Both the position numbers and the translations under genes were made by a program. The notes below the pieces were generated by a model. It made no database searches and was not told the origin of the DNA. It saw only the letters and a list, made by a program, of their open reading frames with translations. From Haematobia irritans (lineage: Eukaryota; Arthropoda; Insecta; Diptera; Muscidae): a stretch of DNA of 64,000 nt. The stretch lies in NCBI RefSeq assembly GCF_050003625.1, contig NC_134401.1, positions 98,744,852 to 98,808,851 of the forward strand. Reading direction: 5' to 3'. Below are positions 22,986 to 33,567 of the stretch, piece after piece. Within the stretch, counting starts at the first letter, position 1. Each line of letters opens with the position of its first letter.

Positions 22986-25139
22986 CAAGTATATACGGCC
23001 GTAAGTTCGGCCAGGCCGAAGCTTATGTACCCTCCACCATGGATTGCGTACACCCTCACAAAAAATCGCTTCTGTAACATATTCTCCCAAACATATTTTG
23101 CTTCAAGCATATACATTTTTGGGTATTGCCCAAACATTTATATGTTTGATCTCTACCAATATATAATATGTTTGAAAGCATATTGGTCTAAACAATATAT
23201 GTTTGGGTAGTCTAAGTTCCAAACATTTTGTATTTTTGCATCCAAATTCAATAATGTTGTCTTCCAAAAAACAATATGTTATTATGTGAACATATAATAT
23301 GTTTGGAAGCATATTGCACCCAAAAATATTATATGCTAAAAAAAAATTCTCCCAAACAACATTGTGCTCAAAATTTTATTTATTATATATTTACAATAAT
23401 AATAATGAATGAATGAAAAATAATGAATTATGAAAATAAACAACAACATAGGTTTTCGACCTGAATGCTCAAAATTTTGTTTCTGCCCAATTGTATATTC
23501 CCCGACATCTTTCTCACTTCCACGAGATTTTTTAGTTCTTAGCACCTTTTTCTGTAATACAAACATTGTAGAAGAAATTATTCAATTTTATGATTTTTTG
23601 TTTTTATTTTAATTTGCCGGACGGGGATTCGAACAGCGGACCACACAGTTTGTAAGGATCAAAGAAGTAGCTGATCAATTGCCCAAGGAAAAATAAAATG
23701 TTAATTTTGTAATAACAAGCAACAACCACCAACTTAATTCAATATCGCTCCCTGTTAAATAGCGCTCCAAGCTACTAAACACATATATGTTTATAGGCTA
23801 TTTCTAAATTAATATATGTTTGCATCCAAGCAAATTATATTTACAAACATTTCATGTCCCAAACATAATATGTTCTAACATATTAACATATATGTCCCAA
23901 ACATGTTATGCTAGTTTATGAACATTATATGTTTGCACTCAAAAATATTGTGTTTAAAAATTTGTGTTCCAAACATATAATGTTTATAGCCAAACATATG
24001 AAAAACATTCTTTTTCATCCGTGTAGAAACTTCTACTGAAGACTGTCATCCACAATCGAATTACTTGGGTTGCGGTAACACTTGCCGATGACAAGGTATC
24101 TTAAAACTTCCTAACACCGTAATATATAGCACATAGTCCATACGTGGTATATATTAAACTAAAAAAGGCCGATTAAATACGTATATAATTAAGTTTAAAG
24201 TTTCTATAGAAATAAAATTTTGACAACATTTTCTATAGAAATAAAATTTGGAAAAAATTTTCTATAGAAATGACATTTGGATAAAATTTTCTATAGAAAT
24301 AAAATTCTGACAAAATTTTCTATAGAAATAAAATTTTGACAAAATTTTCTATAGAAATAAAATTTTGACAAAATGTTCTATAGAAATAAAATTTTGACAA
24401 AATTTTCTATAGAAATAACATTTTGACAATGTTTTCTATAAAAATAAAATTTTGGTAGATTATTTTTGGCTCGAGTGGCAACCATGATTATGAACCGATA
24501 AGGACCAATTTTTGTGTGATTGGGGATATATATAACTATAGACCGAAAATCTGGGGATCGGCTTATATGGGGGCTATATATAATTATGGACCAATTTTGG
24601 CATGGTTGGTAGAGACAACATACTAACACCCCGGACCAACTTTCAATCGGATCGGATGACTTTTGCTCCTCTAAGAGGCTCCGCAAGCCAAATCGGGGGA
24701 TCGGTTTATATGGGGGCTATATGTAATTATGGACCGATATGGACCAATTTTTGCATGGTTGTTAGAGACCATATACTAACATCATGTACCAAATTTCAGC
24801 CGGATCGGATGAAATTTGCTTCTCTTAGAGCAATCGCAAGCCAAATTTGGGGGTCCGTTTATATGGGGGCTATACGTAAAAGTGGACCGATATGGCCCAT
24901 TTTCAATACCATCCGACCTACATCAATAACAACTACTTGTGCCAAGTTTCAAGTCGATAGCTTGTTTCGTTCGGAAGTTAGCGTGATTTCAACAGACGGA
25001 CGGACATGCTCAGATCGACTCAGAATTTCACCACGATCCAGAATATATACTCTTTATGGGGTCTTAGAGCAATATTTCGATGTGTTACAAACGGAATGAC
25101 AAAGTTAATATACCCCCATCCTATGGTGGAGGGTATAAG
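22986..25139 (-). mobile_element. DINE-1-like element, family C, copy C1 (inside D2, itself split by D3)
   Basis: The left (3') end is 'caagtatatac', the palindrome 'tacggccgta', the stem-loop 'ttcggccaggccgaa', then 'atgtaccctccaccatgg'. The right (5') end is the hairpin 'tatacccccatcctatgg' / 'ggagggtataag'. The host D2 run has 5 A's on the left and 3 on the right. D1 has the uninterrupted run of 8, so insertion added no target duplication and lies inside an A/T homopolymer. A 29-bp array (24200-24450) and 'gggggctatatgtaattatgg' repeats fill the middle. Confidence 0.75.
23051..24023 (-). mobile_element. Family D element, copy D3, nested in C1
   Basis: Reverse orientation, 973 bp: CACCCTCACAAAAAATCGC ... 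TTTTTCATCCGTG, flanked by TA at 23049-23050 and 24024-24025. Removal restores the C phrase 'ggattgcgta|gaaacttctac'. The internal reading frame after the splice-acceptor-like site ('KKVLRTKKSRGSEKDVGEY') is open, with 'SRGSEKDVGEYTIGQKQNF' as in D2. Confidence 0.85.
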
Positions 25140-25798
25140 AAATCATAAAATTGAATAATTTCTTCTACAATGTTTGTATTACAGAAAAAGGTGCCAAGAA
25201 CTAAAAAATCTCGTGGAAGTGAGAAAGATGTGGGGGAATATACAATTGGGCAGAAACAAAATTTTGAGCATTCAGGTCGAAAACCTATGTTGTTAGCACC
25301 TATATTACCTGTTTATTTTCATAATTCATTATGATTGTAAATATATAAATAAATAAATAAAATTTTGAGCACAATATTGTTTGGGAGAATTTTTTTAAGC
25401 ATATAATATTTTTGGGTGCAAAATGCTTCCAAACATATTATATGTTCACATAATAACATATTGTTTTTTGGAAGACAACATTATTGAATTTGGATGCAAA
25501 AATACAAAATGTTTGGAACTTAGACTACCCAAACATATATTGTTTAGACCAATATGCTTTCAAACATATTATATATTGGAAGAGATCAAACATATAAATG
25601 TTTGGGCAATACCCAAAAATGTATATGCTTGAAGCCAAATATGTATGGGAGTATATGTTACAGAAGCGATTTTTTGTGAGGGTGTAGCACTTGCATAAAA
25701 CGCGAATGGAATCCTTTAAAGAAGATTCAAAGATCATTATTTAAGATGACTGTGCATTGGTAGAAAACACTTCGCAATATTAACGAAATTATTTATTA

Positions 25799-26434
25799 CA
25801 CTGGAAAAAAAGCTTGCGCCGTTCCTATTATTTTGTCTTTACGCTAACGATTTTGATATTGATTCCGAGGCAAAGAGGTGTAGAATTGAAGTAAGGAAAT
25901 TTTTAGGACATAATTCTCATATAGATTTGCATTTAGCGTACTTGATACACAGAAAAAATTCACGAAAATTAAAGTCTTAATTGAGTTTTAAAAATCATTC
26001 AATTGAAAATTTAATTGAGACAAAAAATTTTTCAATTGAAACAAAAATTTATCACAAAAATTAATTATCTCAATTAATTTTTTAATTGGATCAATTAGGT
26101 TTTTAATTGGCACTATCATTTTTGTGATTGAAGACATTTCAATTAAAAAATTAATTGGATCAATTAATTTCGTGATTGAATCAGAAAATATTTTACGTAT
26201 GTACTACGAAACAAAGTTGAATCAATTCGTTTTTAAAACGTGTTAACGACAACTTAAATTTTGAAATTTTAAACTCGACTTCAAGTAGAAATTTCAAAAT
26301 AATTCAAGCAAAATAAAATCTTCAAAAAGTCAACAAATTTAAAGGCAATTTCATTAATTTAGACCAATAAAAACTTCTTTTATGTAGAGATATCCATCGT
26401 TAAGTCGAATCACTTAACTATAGCTTTTTCAGTG
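25799..26434. mobile_element. Family H non-autonomous DNA element (TA target), split by family F
   Basis: It starts CACTGGAAAAAAAGC and ends GCTTTTTCAGTG, flanked by TA (25797-25798 and 26435-26436). Inside, about 25965-26200 is a family F insertion (repeated 'caattaatttttaattgg' and 'tttttgtgattgaa' phrases). The outer parts match the diverged H copy at 26544-26830 ('gattttgatattgattccgag', 'gttaacgacaactt'). No coding content. Confidence 0.7.
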
Positions 26435-26543
26435 TAGAAGTTTAGGAAGGCGAAACTTTGTAGAACCTTGTTTACTGCTAAAACTAAGAAAAATGCAAAG
26501 ATTGGTTCCGATCGGGTCATTCCTCCACATACCTCCCATACGC

Positions 26544-26830
26544 TGAAAAAAAAAGCATGCTCGGTTCCAAAGATTTTGTCTTTACTTTAAAAATTTTGGT
26601 ATTGATTCCGAGCCAAAGAAGTGGAGAATACAAGTAAGGTTACTCTTAAGACACAATTCTCATTTAAATTTGGGGTTTGTGTACTTGCTTCTAGGAAGCA
26701 ACTTTTTATTTTTCGTTTTTTTTTCCAGCTTTTTTTTCTTCATATGCTATCAAAGTCCTTTAAAAACGAGTTAACGACAACTTTGTTTTCCAAATTCAGA
26801 GTCGACTTCCATTAGAAATTATGCTATATT
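26544..26830. mobile_element. Diverged family H copy, truncated
   Basis: 'gctgaaaaaaaaagcatgct' at the left corresponds to the H terminus, and 'tattgattccgagccaaaga' and 'acgagttaacgacaacttt' follow in the H order. The right terminus is not found; family L repeats start at about 26840. Confidence 0.55.
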
Positions 26831-26839
26831 TCTTTGTTA

Positions 26840-27655
26840 CTCTCTACGTTGCCAGTCAACTTCATGTAAATTTAACTTTTTTACTTAAAAAAGTCTGGCG
26901 GAAGCCTGTGGAAAAATCATAAAATTATGTACCGAGTTCCCATTTATCGACAATCGTCTACTTTCTGTTTTCAAAAAATTAGGCTCCACCCCAACCAGAT
27001 ATCGTAAAGTCACGTACCCTGTATTCATTTCACAAACTACCCAACTTCAATATTCCCCTTTCCCAACCAGACATCAAAAAATCATGTACCCTGTATAAAT
27101 TTAATCATCTTCTCCCAATTTCAAGTAAATCGGAGAAGGTCAGATTTTGCTCTATTTTTTGTAAAGGGGCGTCACTTTCTCTGCAAATTCCAAGAAAATC
27201 TGTAAACTTTCTTTCAAGTTTCATAGAGTGGAGCACGGAAAAGGTTCCCGTCCAAATACCCAAAACTCAAGTACACCATATTTATTCCATAGCCTTCCCC
27301 CACGGCCTTTGTAAATTTCAAGTAAACTTGAGAATTCTAGTTTTTTTCTTCAAGCAAATCGGGTTATTTTTGTTCCAATTTTCAGTCCACATACCCAAAA
27401 CTCAAGAACACCATATTGATTCCATAGCCTTCCCCCACGGCCTTTGTAAATTTCAAGTATACTTGAGAATTCTAGTTTTTTCTTCGGTTTTAGAGGCAGT
27501 CTTCAAGCAAATCGGGTAATTTTGTTCCAATTTTCGGTTGGGCAAGGGAAGGTCCCCTTCCCGACCAAATGTTAAAACATCAGGTACCCCATAATAAATT
27601 CATAACCTCACGGCGTGTTTCCCGTAAATCTCACGTACATCAGAGAAATTTTGTT
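26840..27655. repeat. Second copy of the ~137-bp degenerate repeat block (family L)
   Basis: 'aagtctggcggaagcctgtg' and 'aaaattatgtaccgagtt' match 370-420. The later units repeat 'ccttcccccacggcctttg' and 'tttcaagtaaact'. It lacks the 3' end seen at 1690-1790 and is cut by a DINE-1-like fragment at 27657. Confidence 0.6.
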
Positions 27656-27656
27656 T

Positions 27657-27825
27657 TTTATACCCTTCACCACTACTGTGGTACAATAAGTTTGTGCATT
27701 TGTATGTAATGCCAAGAAGGAAAAGTCTGAGGCCCATCGTTTAGTATACCGATCGTCTTAGAATTAAATTCTGAGTCGATTTAGCGATGTCCGTCCTAAC
27801 CTAACTAACCTAACCTAACTGCGAT
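27657..27825 (+). mobile_element. 5' fragment of DINE-1-like family B, ending in CCTAA-like repeats
   Basis: 'ttatacccttcaccactactg', 'tagtataccgatcg' and 'gatttagcgatgtccgtcc' match the 5' end of B1 (45700-45850, inverse). At 27797 it breaks into 'taacctaactaacctaacct', which resembles the LINE/SINE tail repeats but is too short to assign. Confidence 0.6.
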
Positions 27826-27843
27826 GAATTCAAATTATATTTT

Positions 27844-28843
27844 TATACCCTCCACATCGAAATATTGCTCTAAGACCCCATAAAGTATATATATTCTGGG
27901 TCGTGGTGAAATTCTGAGTCGATCTAAGCATGTCCGTCCGTCTGTTGAAATCACGCTAACTTCCGAACGAAACAAGCTATCGACTTCAAACTTGGCACAA
28001 GTAGTTGTTATTGATGTAGGTCGGATGAAAATGGACCATATCGGTCCACTTTTACGTATAGCCCCCATATAAACGGACCCCCAGATTTGGCTTGCGGAGC
28101 CTATAAGAGTAGCATATTTCATCCGATCCGGCTGAAATTTGGTACATGGTGTAAGTATATGGTCTCTAACAACCATGCAAAAAATGGTCCATATCGGTCC
28201 ATAATTATATATATCCCCCATATAAACCGTTCCCCAGATTTGATCACCGGAGCCTCTTGGAGGAGCAAAACTCATCACATCCGGTTGAAATTTGTGTTAG
28301 TGTAAGGCCGCTAATAACCATGCCAAAATTGGTCCATATCGGTCTATAGTTATATATAGCCGATTCCCAATCGCATAATCATGGTTGCCACTCGCGCCAA
28401 AAATAATCTACCAAAATTTTATTTTTATAGAATATTTTGTCAAAATTTTATTTTTATAGAAAATTTTGTCAAAATTTTATTTTTATAGAAAATTTTTCCA
28501 AATTTTACTTCTATAGAAAATTTTGTTGAAATTTTATTTCTAAATATAAAATTTTTTTCAAATTTTACTTCTATAGAAAATGTTGTCAAAATTTTATTTT
28601 GTCAAAATTTTATTTCTATAGAAACTTTAAACTTAATTATATACGTATTTAATCGGCCTTTTTTAGTTTAATATATACCACGTATGGACTATGTAGTATA
28701 TATTACCGTTTTAGGAAGTTTTAAGATACCGTAACTCAAGTAATTCGATTGTGGATGACAGTCTTCAATAGAAGTTTCTACGCAATCCAAGGTGGAGGGT
28801 ACATAAGCTTCGGCCTGGCCGAACTTACGGCCGTATATACTTG
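27844..28843 (+). mobile_element. DINE-1-like element, family C, copy C2
   Basis: 5' 'tataccctccacatcg', 3' 'ggtggagggtacat', stem-loop 'ttcggcctggccgaa', then 'cggccgtatatacttg' at the edge before a T-run. Central parts: inverse 'gatcggtttatatgggggc' units and a 29-bp array at 28410-28630. At 1.0 kb it is the shortest full-ended C copy here. Confidence 0.75.
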
Positions 28844-29750
28844 TTTTTTATAAAATATTACAAATATGCGCTGTATGTTATAAAAGATTTTCCCGCTTTC
28901 CGTTGAAACATTTCTTGAATTTTCTTTGCTATAAACCCGAAGCCCGAGACCGGCTCGTGCGTTTTGGAGTTAAAGCGTCAGGAAGGAAACCCCGACTTAT
29001 TATTATATATAAGATTTTTATTCAACAATTTACACTATATTCAGCCTAAAAAATAATGAAATGTAAAACTTTGTGCCACAAAAATAGCAAGAGTTAAAAA
29101 AAAGTGGCACAACTACAACACTGGATATAGGAGCAAATCATGTTTTAAGCTTCTCTTAGTATACATACTATATAGAATGCACAAAATATATACATACTAT
29201 ATAGAATGCACAAAAAAAATCCATATGCTTCAATCATGAAAGGACAATTTTCGTCAATATACCAAAAATAAATGCTTTTATTGGTTGTCTGATAGAGGAA
29301 CTTTTACATTTAAAATTGTTCAAGACTTACTATGTATTTTTTTTTATAGATTTCTCCTCTACCATCCTTCGCTCACTGGATTATTTCAGTAAGAATGTGT
29401 GTATTTGGGAAAATATACTTTAGCATACATTTCACTGCAATCTACACAAAAACAGAAGAAAAAGTGTGAAAATATTTTTCATTCTATTTAGGTCAAAAAC
29501 CACCCTTTTTGCAAAACTCAACATTAACTAAATCATCATCACCATCATTGGACTGTATATGGTTGGTTGCTAGTATTTGGCTTAAAACAGTATGGCTCTA
29601 TAACGATGACGATTTCTACTATTCAACTGGGTAGAAATAGTTCAACTCGTATTATTGTAGACCCATATTATAATGATGTAGTCATTTTTAGCCATAGGAG
29701 TGTTTCTATATGTAAGAGGCCTTATTTAGAAAATTACCAAAGTTGTGCAC
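28844..29750. other. Mostly non-repetitive AT-rich DNA
   Basis: 28870-29010 ('aaacccgaagcccgagacc', 'aaccccgacttattatt', TA-rich end) resembles the 3' end of a retroposed element but cannot be assigned. 29040-29750 matches no family in the window and contains a short (ATC)n run near 29530. The frame at 29567-29920 runs into element F and is not supported as a gene. Confidence 0.4.
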
Positions 29751-29751
29751 A

Positions 29752-31352
29752 CGCAAGGAGAAGGAAAAATAATTTTTGTGATACAACATGCAAAGATTTT
29801 TTTCTGATTCAATCAAGAAATCAATCGATCCAATTAATTTTTTTAATTGAAATGCTTTTAATCACGAAAATCACACTTCTAATTGGTAATAACAAATATT
29901 TGGTTTCATTAGCGAATTGAATTAATTATAAGAAGTATATACGGCCGTAAGTTCGGCCAGGCCGACGCTTATGTACCCTCCACCATGGATTGCGTAGAAA
30001 CTTCTACGAAAGACTGTCATCCACAATCGAATTACTTGGGTAGTGGTATTTTAAAACTTCTTAATATAATTTTCTAAATTGTGAGTTAGTCCATACGTGG
30101 TATGTATAGGTAAGTGTATGTATAGGTAAGTGCACAAATAATTACGAATCGATATGGTGGCTATATACAATTATGAACTTGATATGGATTAATTTTTGTG
30201 TGATTGGGGATCGATTTATTTGAGGGCTATATATAACTATAGACCGATATGGACATGGTTGTTAACGGCCATATACTAGCACAATGTACCAAATTTCAAC
30301 TGACTCGGATGAAATTTGCTCCTTCAAGAGGTTCCAAAACCAAATCTCGGGATCGGTTTATATGGGGGCTATATATGATTATGGACTGATATGGAACACT
30401 TTTGGTATGGTTGTTAAATATCATTTACTACCACCACGTACCAAATTTCAACCAGATCGGATGAATTTTGCTTCTCCAAAAGGCACCGGAGACAAATCTG
30501 GGGATCGGTTTATATGGGGACTATATACAATTTTAGACTGATATGAACCAATTCCTGCATGGTTGTTGGATATCATATACTAACATCACGTACCAAATTT
30601 CAACCGAATCGGATGAATTTTGTTCTTCCAAGGGGCTCCGGAGGTCAAATCTGGGGATCGGTTTATATGGGGGCTATATATAATTATGGATCGATTTCGA
30701 CCAATTTTTTCATGGGTGTTTCTCTTAGAGGCTCCGCAAGCCAAATCTGGGAATCGGTTTACATGGGGCCTATATATAATTATGGACCGATGTGGACCAA
30801 TTTTTGCATAGTTGTTAGAGACCATATACTAACACCATGTAGCAAATTTCAGCCGGATCGGATGAAATTTTCTTCTCTTAGAGGCTCCGCAAGCCAAATC
30901 TGGGGATCGGTTTATATGGGGGCTATATATAATTATGAACCGATGTGGACCAATTTTTGCATGGTTGTTAAGGATCATATAGTAACACCATGTACCAAAT
31001 TTCAGCCGGATCGGATGAAATTTGCTTCTCTTAGAGGCTCCGCAAGCCAAATCGGGGGATCGGTTTATATGGGGGCTATATATAATTATTGACCGATGTG
31101 GACCAATTTTTGCATAGTTGTTAGATACCGTATACTAACACCATGTACCAAATTTCATACGGATCGGATGAAATTTTCTTCTCTTAGAGGCTCCGCAAAT
31201 CTGGGAATCGGTTTACATGGGGGCTATATCATTAAATTAATTGTATTAATGTTTCTGGTTTGATTAACAAGTTAATTGTTACAATTAATGTTTTAATTGG
31301 AAAAGTCTCAGCTTTAATCAATTTTTTAATTAGAAATATTTTTTCTGTGTGC
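29752..31352. mobile_element. Family F inverted-repeat element, split by a family C fragment
   Basis: The outer parts (29752-29930 and 31229-31352) are near-palindromic: 'gattcaatcaagaaatcaat' on the left, 'agctttaatcaattttttaa' on the right. Ends CACGCAAGGAGAAGGAAAAA and, inverted, CACACAGAAAAAATATTTC. Other F copies: 25965-26200, 46915-47160, 53012-53230. Target duplication is unclear. Confidence 0.55.
29931..31228 (-). mobile_element. DINE-1-like element, family C, copy C3 (5'-truncated)
   Basis: Left (3') end 'aagtatatacggccgtaag', stem-loop 'ttcggccaggccga' and 'tgtaccctccaccatgg'. The body has at least six degenerate ~150-bp units with 'gatcggtttatatgggggct' and 'gcttctcttagaggctccg'. 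It ends abruptly at 'gggggctatatc' without the TATACCC hairpin. Inserted inside element F. Confidence 0.7.
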
Positions 31353-31419
31353 ACAGGTATACAAAAGAAAAAGTTATCAAGTTCACGCTGGTATATCTGT
31401 CCAATTGATAGATCAACTA

Positions 31420-32659
31420 AAAAAAAATCATTCCGTTTGTAACACATCGAAATATCGATTTCCGACAATATAAAGTATATATTCTTGGTCAGGGAGAAAT
31501 TCTAAGACGATATAACCATATCCGTCTGTCTGTCTGGCTGTCTTTCTATCTGTTGTAATCACGCTACAGTCTTCAATACTGAAGCAATCGTGCTGAAATT
31601 TCGCATAAACTCGTCTTTTGTCTGCAGGCAGGTCAAGTTCGAAGATGGGCTATATCGATCCAAGTTTTGATATAGTCCCCATACAAACCGACCTCCCGAT
31701 GTGGGGTCTTGGGCTTATAAAAACCTTAGTTTCTATCTAATTTGCCTGAAATTGGAAATTTATAGGTATTTTAGGACCATAAAGAGGTGTGCCAAAAATG
31801 GTGAGTATCGGTCCATGTTTTGGTATAGCCCCCATATAGACCGATTTCCCGATTTTACTTCTTGGGATTCTAGAATCCGAAGTTTTTATCCTATTTGCCT
31901 GAAATTGGAAATCTAGAGGCATTTTATGACCATAAAGAGGTGTGCCAAAAATGGTGAGTATCGGTCCATGTTTTGGTATAGCCCCCATATAGACCGATTT
32001 CCCGATTTTACTTCTTGGGATTCTAGAATCCGAAGTTTTTATCCTATTTGCCTGAAATTGGAAATCTAGAGGTATTTTCGGGTCATAAAGAGGTGTGCCG
32101 AAAACGGTGAGTATCGGTCCATATTTTAGTATAGCCCCCATAAGAACGATCTCCCGATTTAACTCCTTGGGTTTCTAGAAACCGTAGTTTTTATCTGATT
32201 TGCCTGAAATTGTAAATATTCTGGAATTTAAGGCTCATAAAAACGTGTATCGGATTAAGTTTTTATCGGTCCATTTGGTAATGCCTCCATATAGACCGAC
32301 TTCACTTCTTGAGGGTATAGAAGGCGCACTGATCATGAAAATTGCTTGAAACTCAATGTAAAATTTCCAGATTTTACTTCTCGGGTGAAAATCTACAGAT
32401 TTAAGATTTCAAATCAAGACGTTATTTTAAAATTTTCTTGCACACTTACAAGAGATGTTAATGATTCCTCTAAAACTCAAACAAAAGTGGTTCTTATAAA
32501 TCCAGAATCTGATATAGTCCTCATAGGTGAAATCTTTAAATTTATCTTCGGGAAGTGTCCTCAAGCCCTCCTGAAATTTCAAAGGAAACCCTAATATTTG
32601 GTTCATGGTGGTGGGTATTTAAGATTCGGCCCGGCCGAACTTACTGCTGTATATACTTG
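31420..32659 (+). mobile_element. DINE-1-like element, family E, copy E1 (5'-truncated)
   Basis: It starts within 'atcattccgtttgtaacaca', which is internal in E2 (49970 on). About five units of 'gtatcggtccatgttttgg' / 'ctgaaattggaaatctagag' repeat at ~150 bp. The end shows 'catggtggtgggtattt', stem-loop 'ttcggcccggccgaa', then 'tgctgtatatacttg' before TTT. 32151-32170 preserves the empty site for the gypsy insertion in E2. Confidence 0.7.
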
Positions 32660-32663
32660 TTTT

Positions 32664-32760
32664 AACTTCTATGCCTTTGAACTCATTTTCCAATATGGTT
32701 TGCACCCGTTTTCGCGATATATTCAGCTCACAAGCAAGTTTTCTCCTACTGCGGGCAATG
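32664..32760 (-). pseudogene. Transposase helix-turn-helix fragment
   Basis: A minus-strand frame reads RRKLACELNISRKRVQTIL, the pattern of an N-terminal DNA-binding helix-turn-helix in Tc1/mariner/IS630 transposases. It is cut by family E at 32659 and fades upstream in an A-run, so fewer than 50 codons survive. The family cannot be fixed from this length. Confidence 0.4.
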
Positions 32761-32869
32761 GCACAAGAAAAAAAAAATATATTGTTCATATTTACTGGCA
32801 ATTTTTCATATCCCAAACGAATGCTTTCGTTCCGCTAGAATTAGGATTTTAAAAGAAAAATTAGCTTGT

Positions 32870-33310
32870 TTTTTGGCATTTCAGTCGAACGAAAGTGTTC
32901 TCTTCGGATACGAGAAATTTGCTGTTAAATTCTAGAAGGCTCCAACGACAGCCACTTGTGGTTTCTCACCCAAATATAAAGCAATCACACTGCCATCTTT
33001 GAATTTATTCATTATTTTATTAACCCTTATACTACGTTGGGGTCATTTGATGACCCAAATCGTATTTTTCAACACCGCATATCTTACTGTTCGAATATAA
33101 TTAACAAGTTCTATCATTCAGTGCATTAATTGGTGACATATGCTGAATTCATGCTGAGTAGTAAGAACTTTTAATTATAATCCAACAGTAAGAAATTCGG
33201 TGATGAAAAATTGGACCTAATACCCAACGTAGTATAAGGGTTAATCAAAATGCTTTTGTCAGCTTGTAAACAATAAAATGGTTTGTCACTTAAATAAATC
33301 TGTGAGCTGC
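32870..33310. repeat. Dispersed repeat (family I) hosting a piggyBac-type MITE
   Basis: 'ccaaatataaagcaatcac', 'tcaaaatgcttttgt' and 'aataaatctgt(g/c)agctg' recur in order at 37090-37250. The copy here is split by the MITE at 33024-33240; the other copy lacks it. No coding content. Confidence 0.6.
33024..33240. mobile_element. piggyBac-type MITE with TTAA target
   Basis: 217 bp between TTAA (33020-33023) and TTAA (33241-33244). Both ends are the perfect 18-bp inverted repeat CCCTTATACTACGTTGGG. A second short palindrome, GGGTCATTTGATGACCC, lies just inside the left end. TTAA duplication and CCC-initiated TIRs are characteristic of piggyBac. It has no coding capacity. Confidence 0.9.
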
Positions 33311-33377
33311 GAGCGGTTTAGATGTGTAATATGAAATTATTCTCAATATTTTGGATTACGATATTAAATCGCTCCCT

Positions 33378-33567
33378 CAGGTTAGGCGTGTCCGAACAGC
33401 GTTTCACCATTTAGACAATCTTTGAAACAGTCAAAAATATCGCCAGCATTACTGAGAGAAGATAATCCACCGCTGAAGGCTTTTTGGTGTTCGGTCAAAA
33501 CTGGTACTGAACCCATGATCCTTTGTATGCAAGGCGGACATGCTAACCAATTCACCATGGTGGCTCC
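33378..33567 (-). mobile_element. Diverged tRNA-headed SINE, 3'-truncated
   Basis: The minus strand reads 'gccaccatggtgaattgg', 'ttagcatgtccgccttgc', 'catgggttcagtacc', 'gaccgaacaccaaaaag', 'cagcggtggattat' and 'cagtaatgctgg', matching the SINE at 62687-63025 in order. It ends at 'gctgttcggacacgcctaacct'-like sequence, skipping the region between. Confidence 0.8.

Larger units (their letters stand above)
22555..25684 (+). mobile_element. Family D element, copy D2, carrying a nested C element
   Basis: Ends CACGGATGAAAAAGAC... and ...TTTTTTGTGAGGGTG between TA at 22553-22554 and 25685-25686. After removal of C1 (22986-25139) it is 976 bp and collinear with D1. The C insertion split the poly(A) run after the tRNA-like segment. 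Confidence 0.85.

Noticed and set aside
30559..31092. 177-codon frame with repeated 'GDRFIWGLY' or 'GSASQIWGSVYMGAIYNY' units as a repeat protein
   Set aside because: The repeats are those of the DINE-1-like element C3 at DNA level. Copies in other frames and strands are equally open, and the spacing follows the ~150-bp repeat unit.
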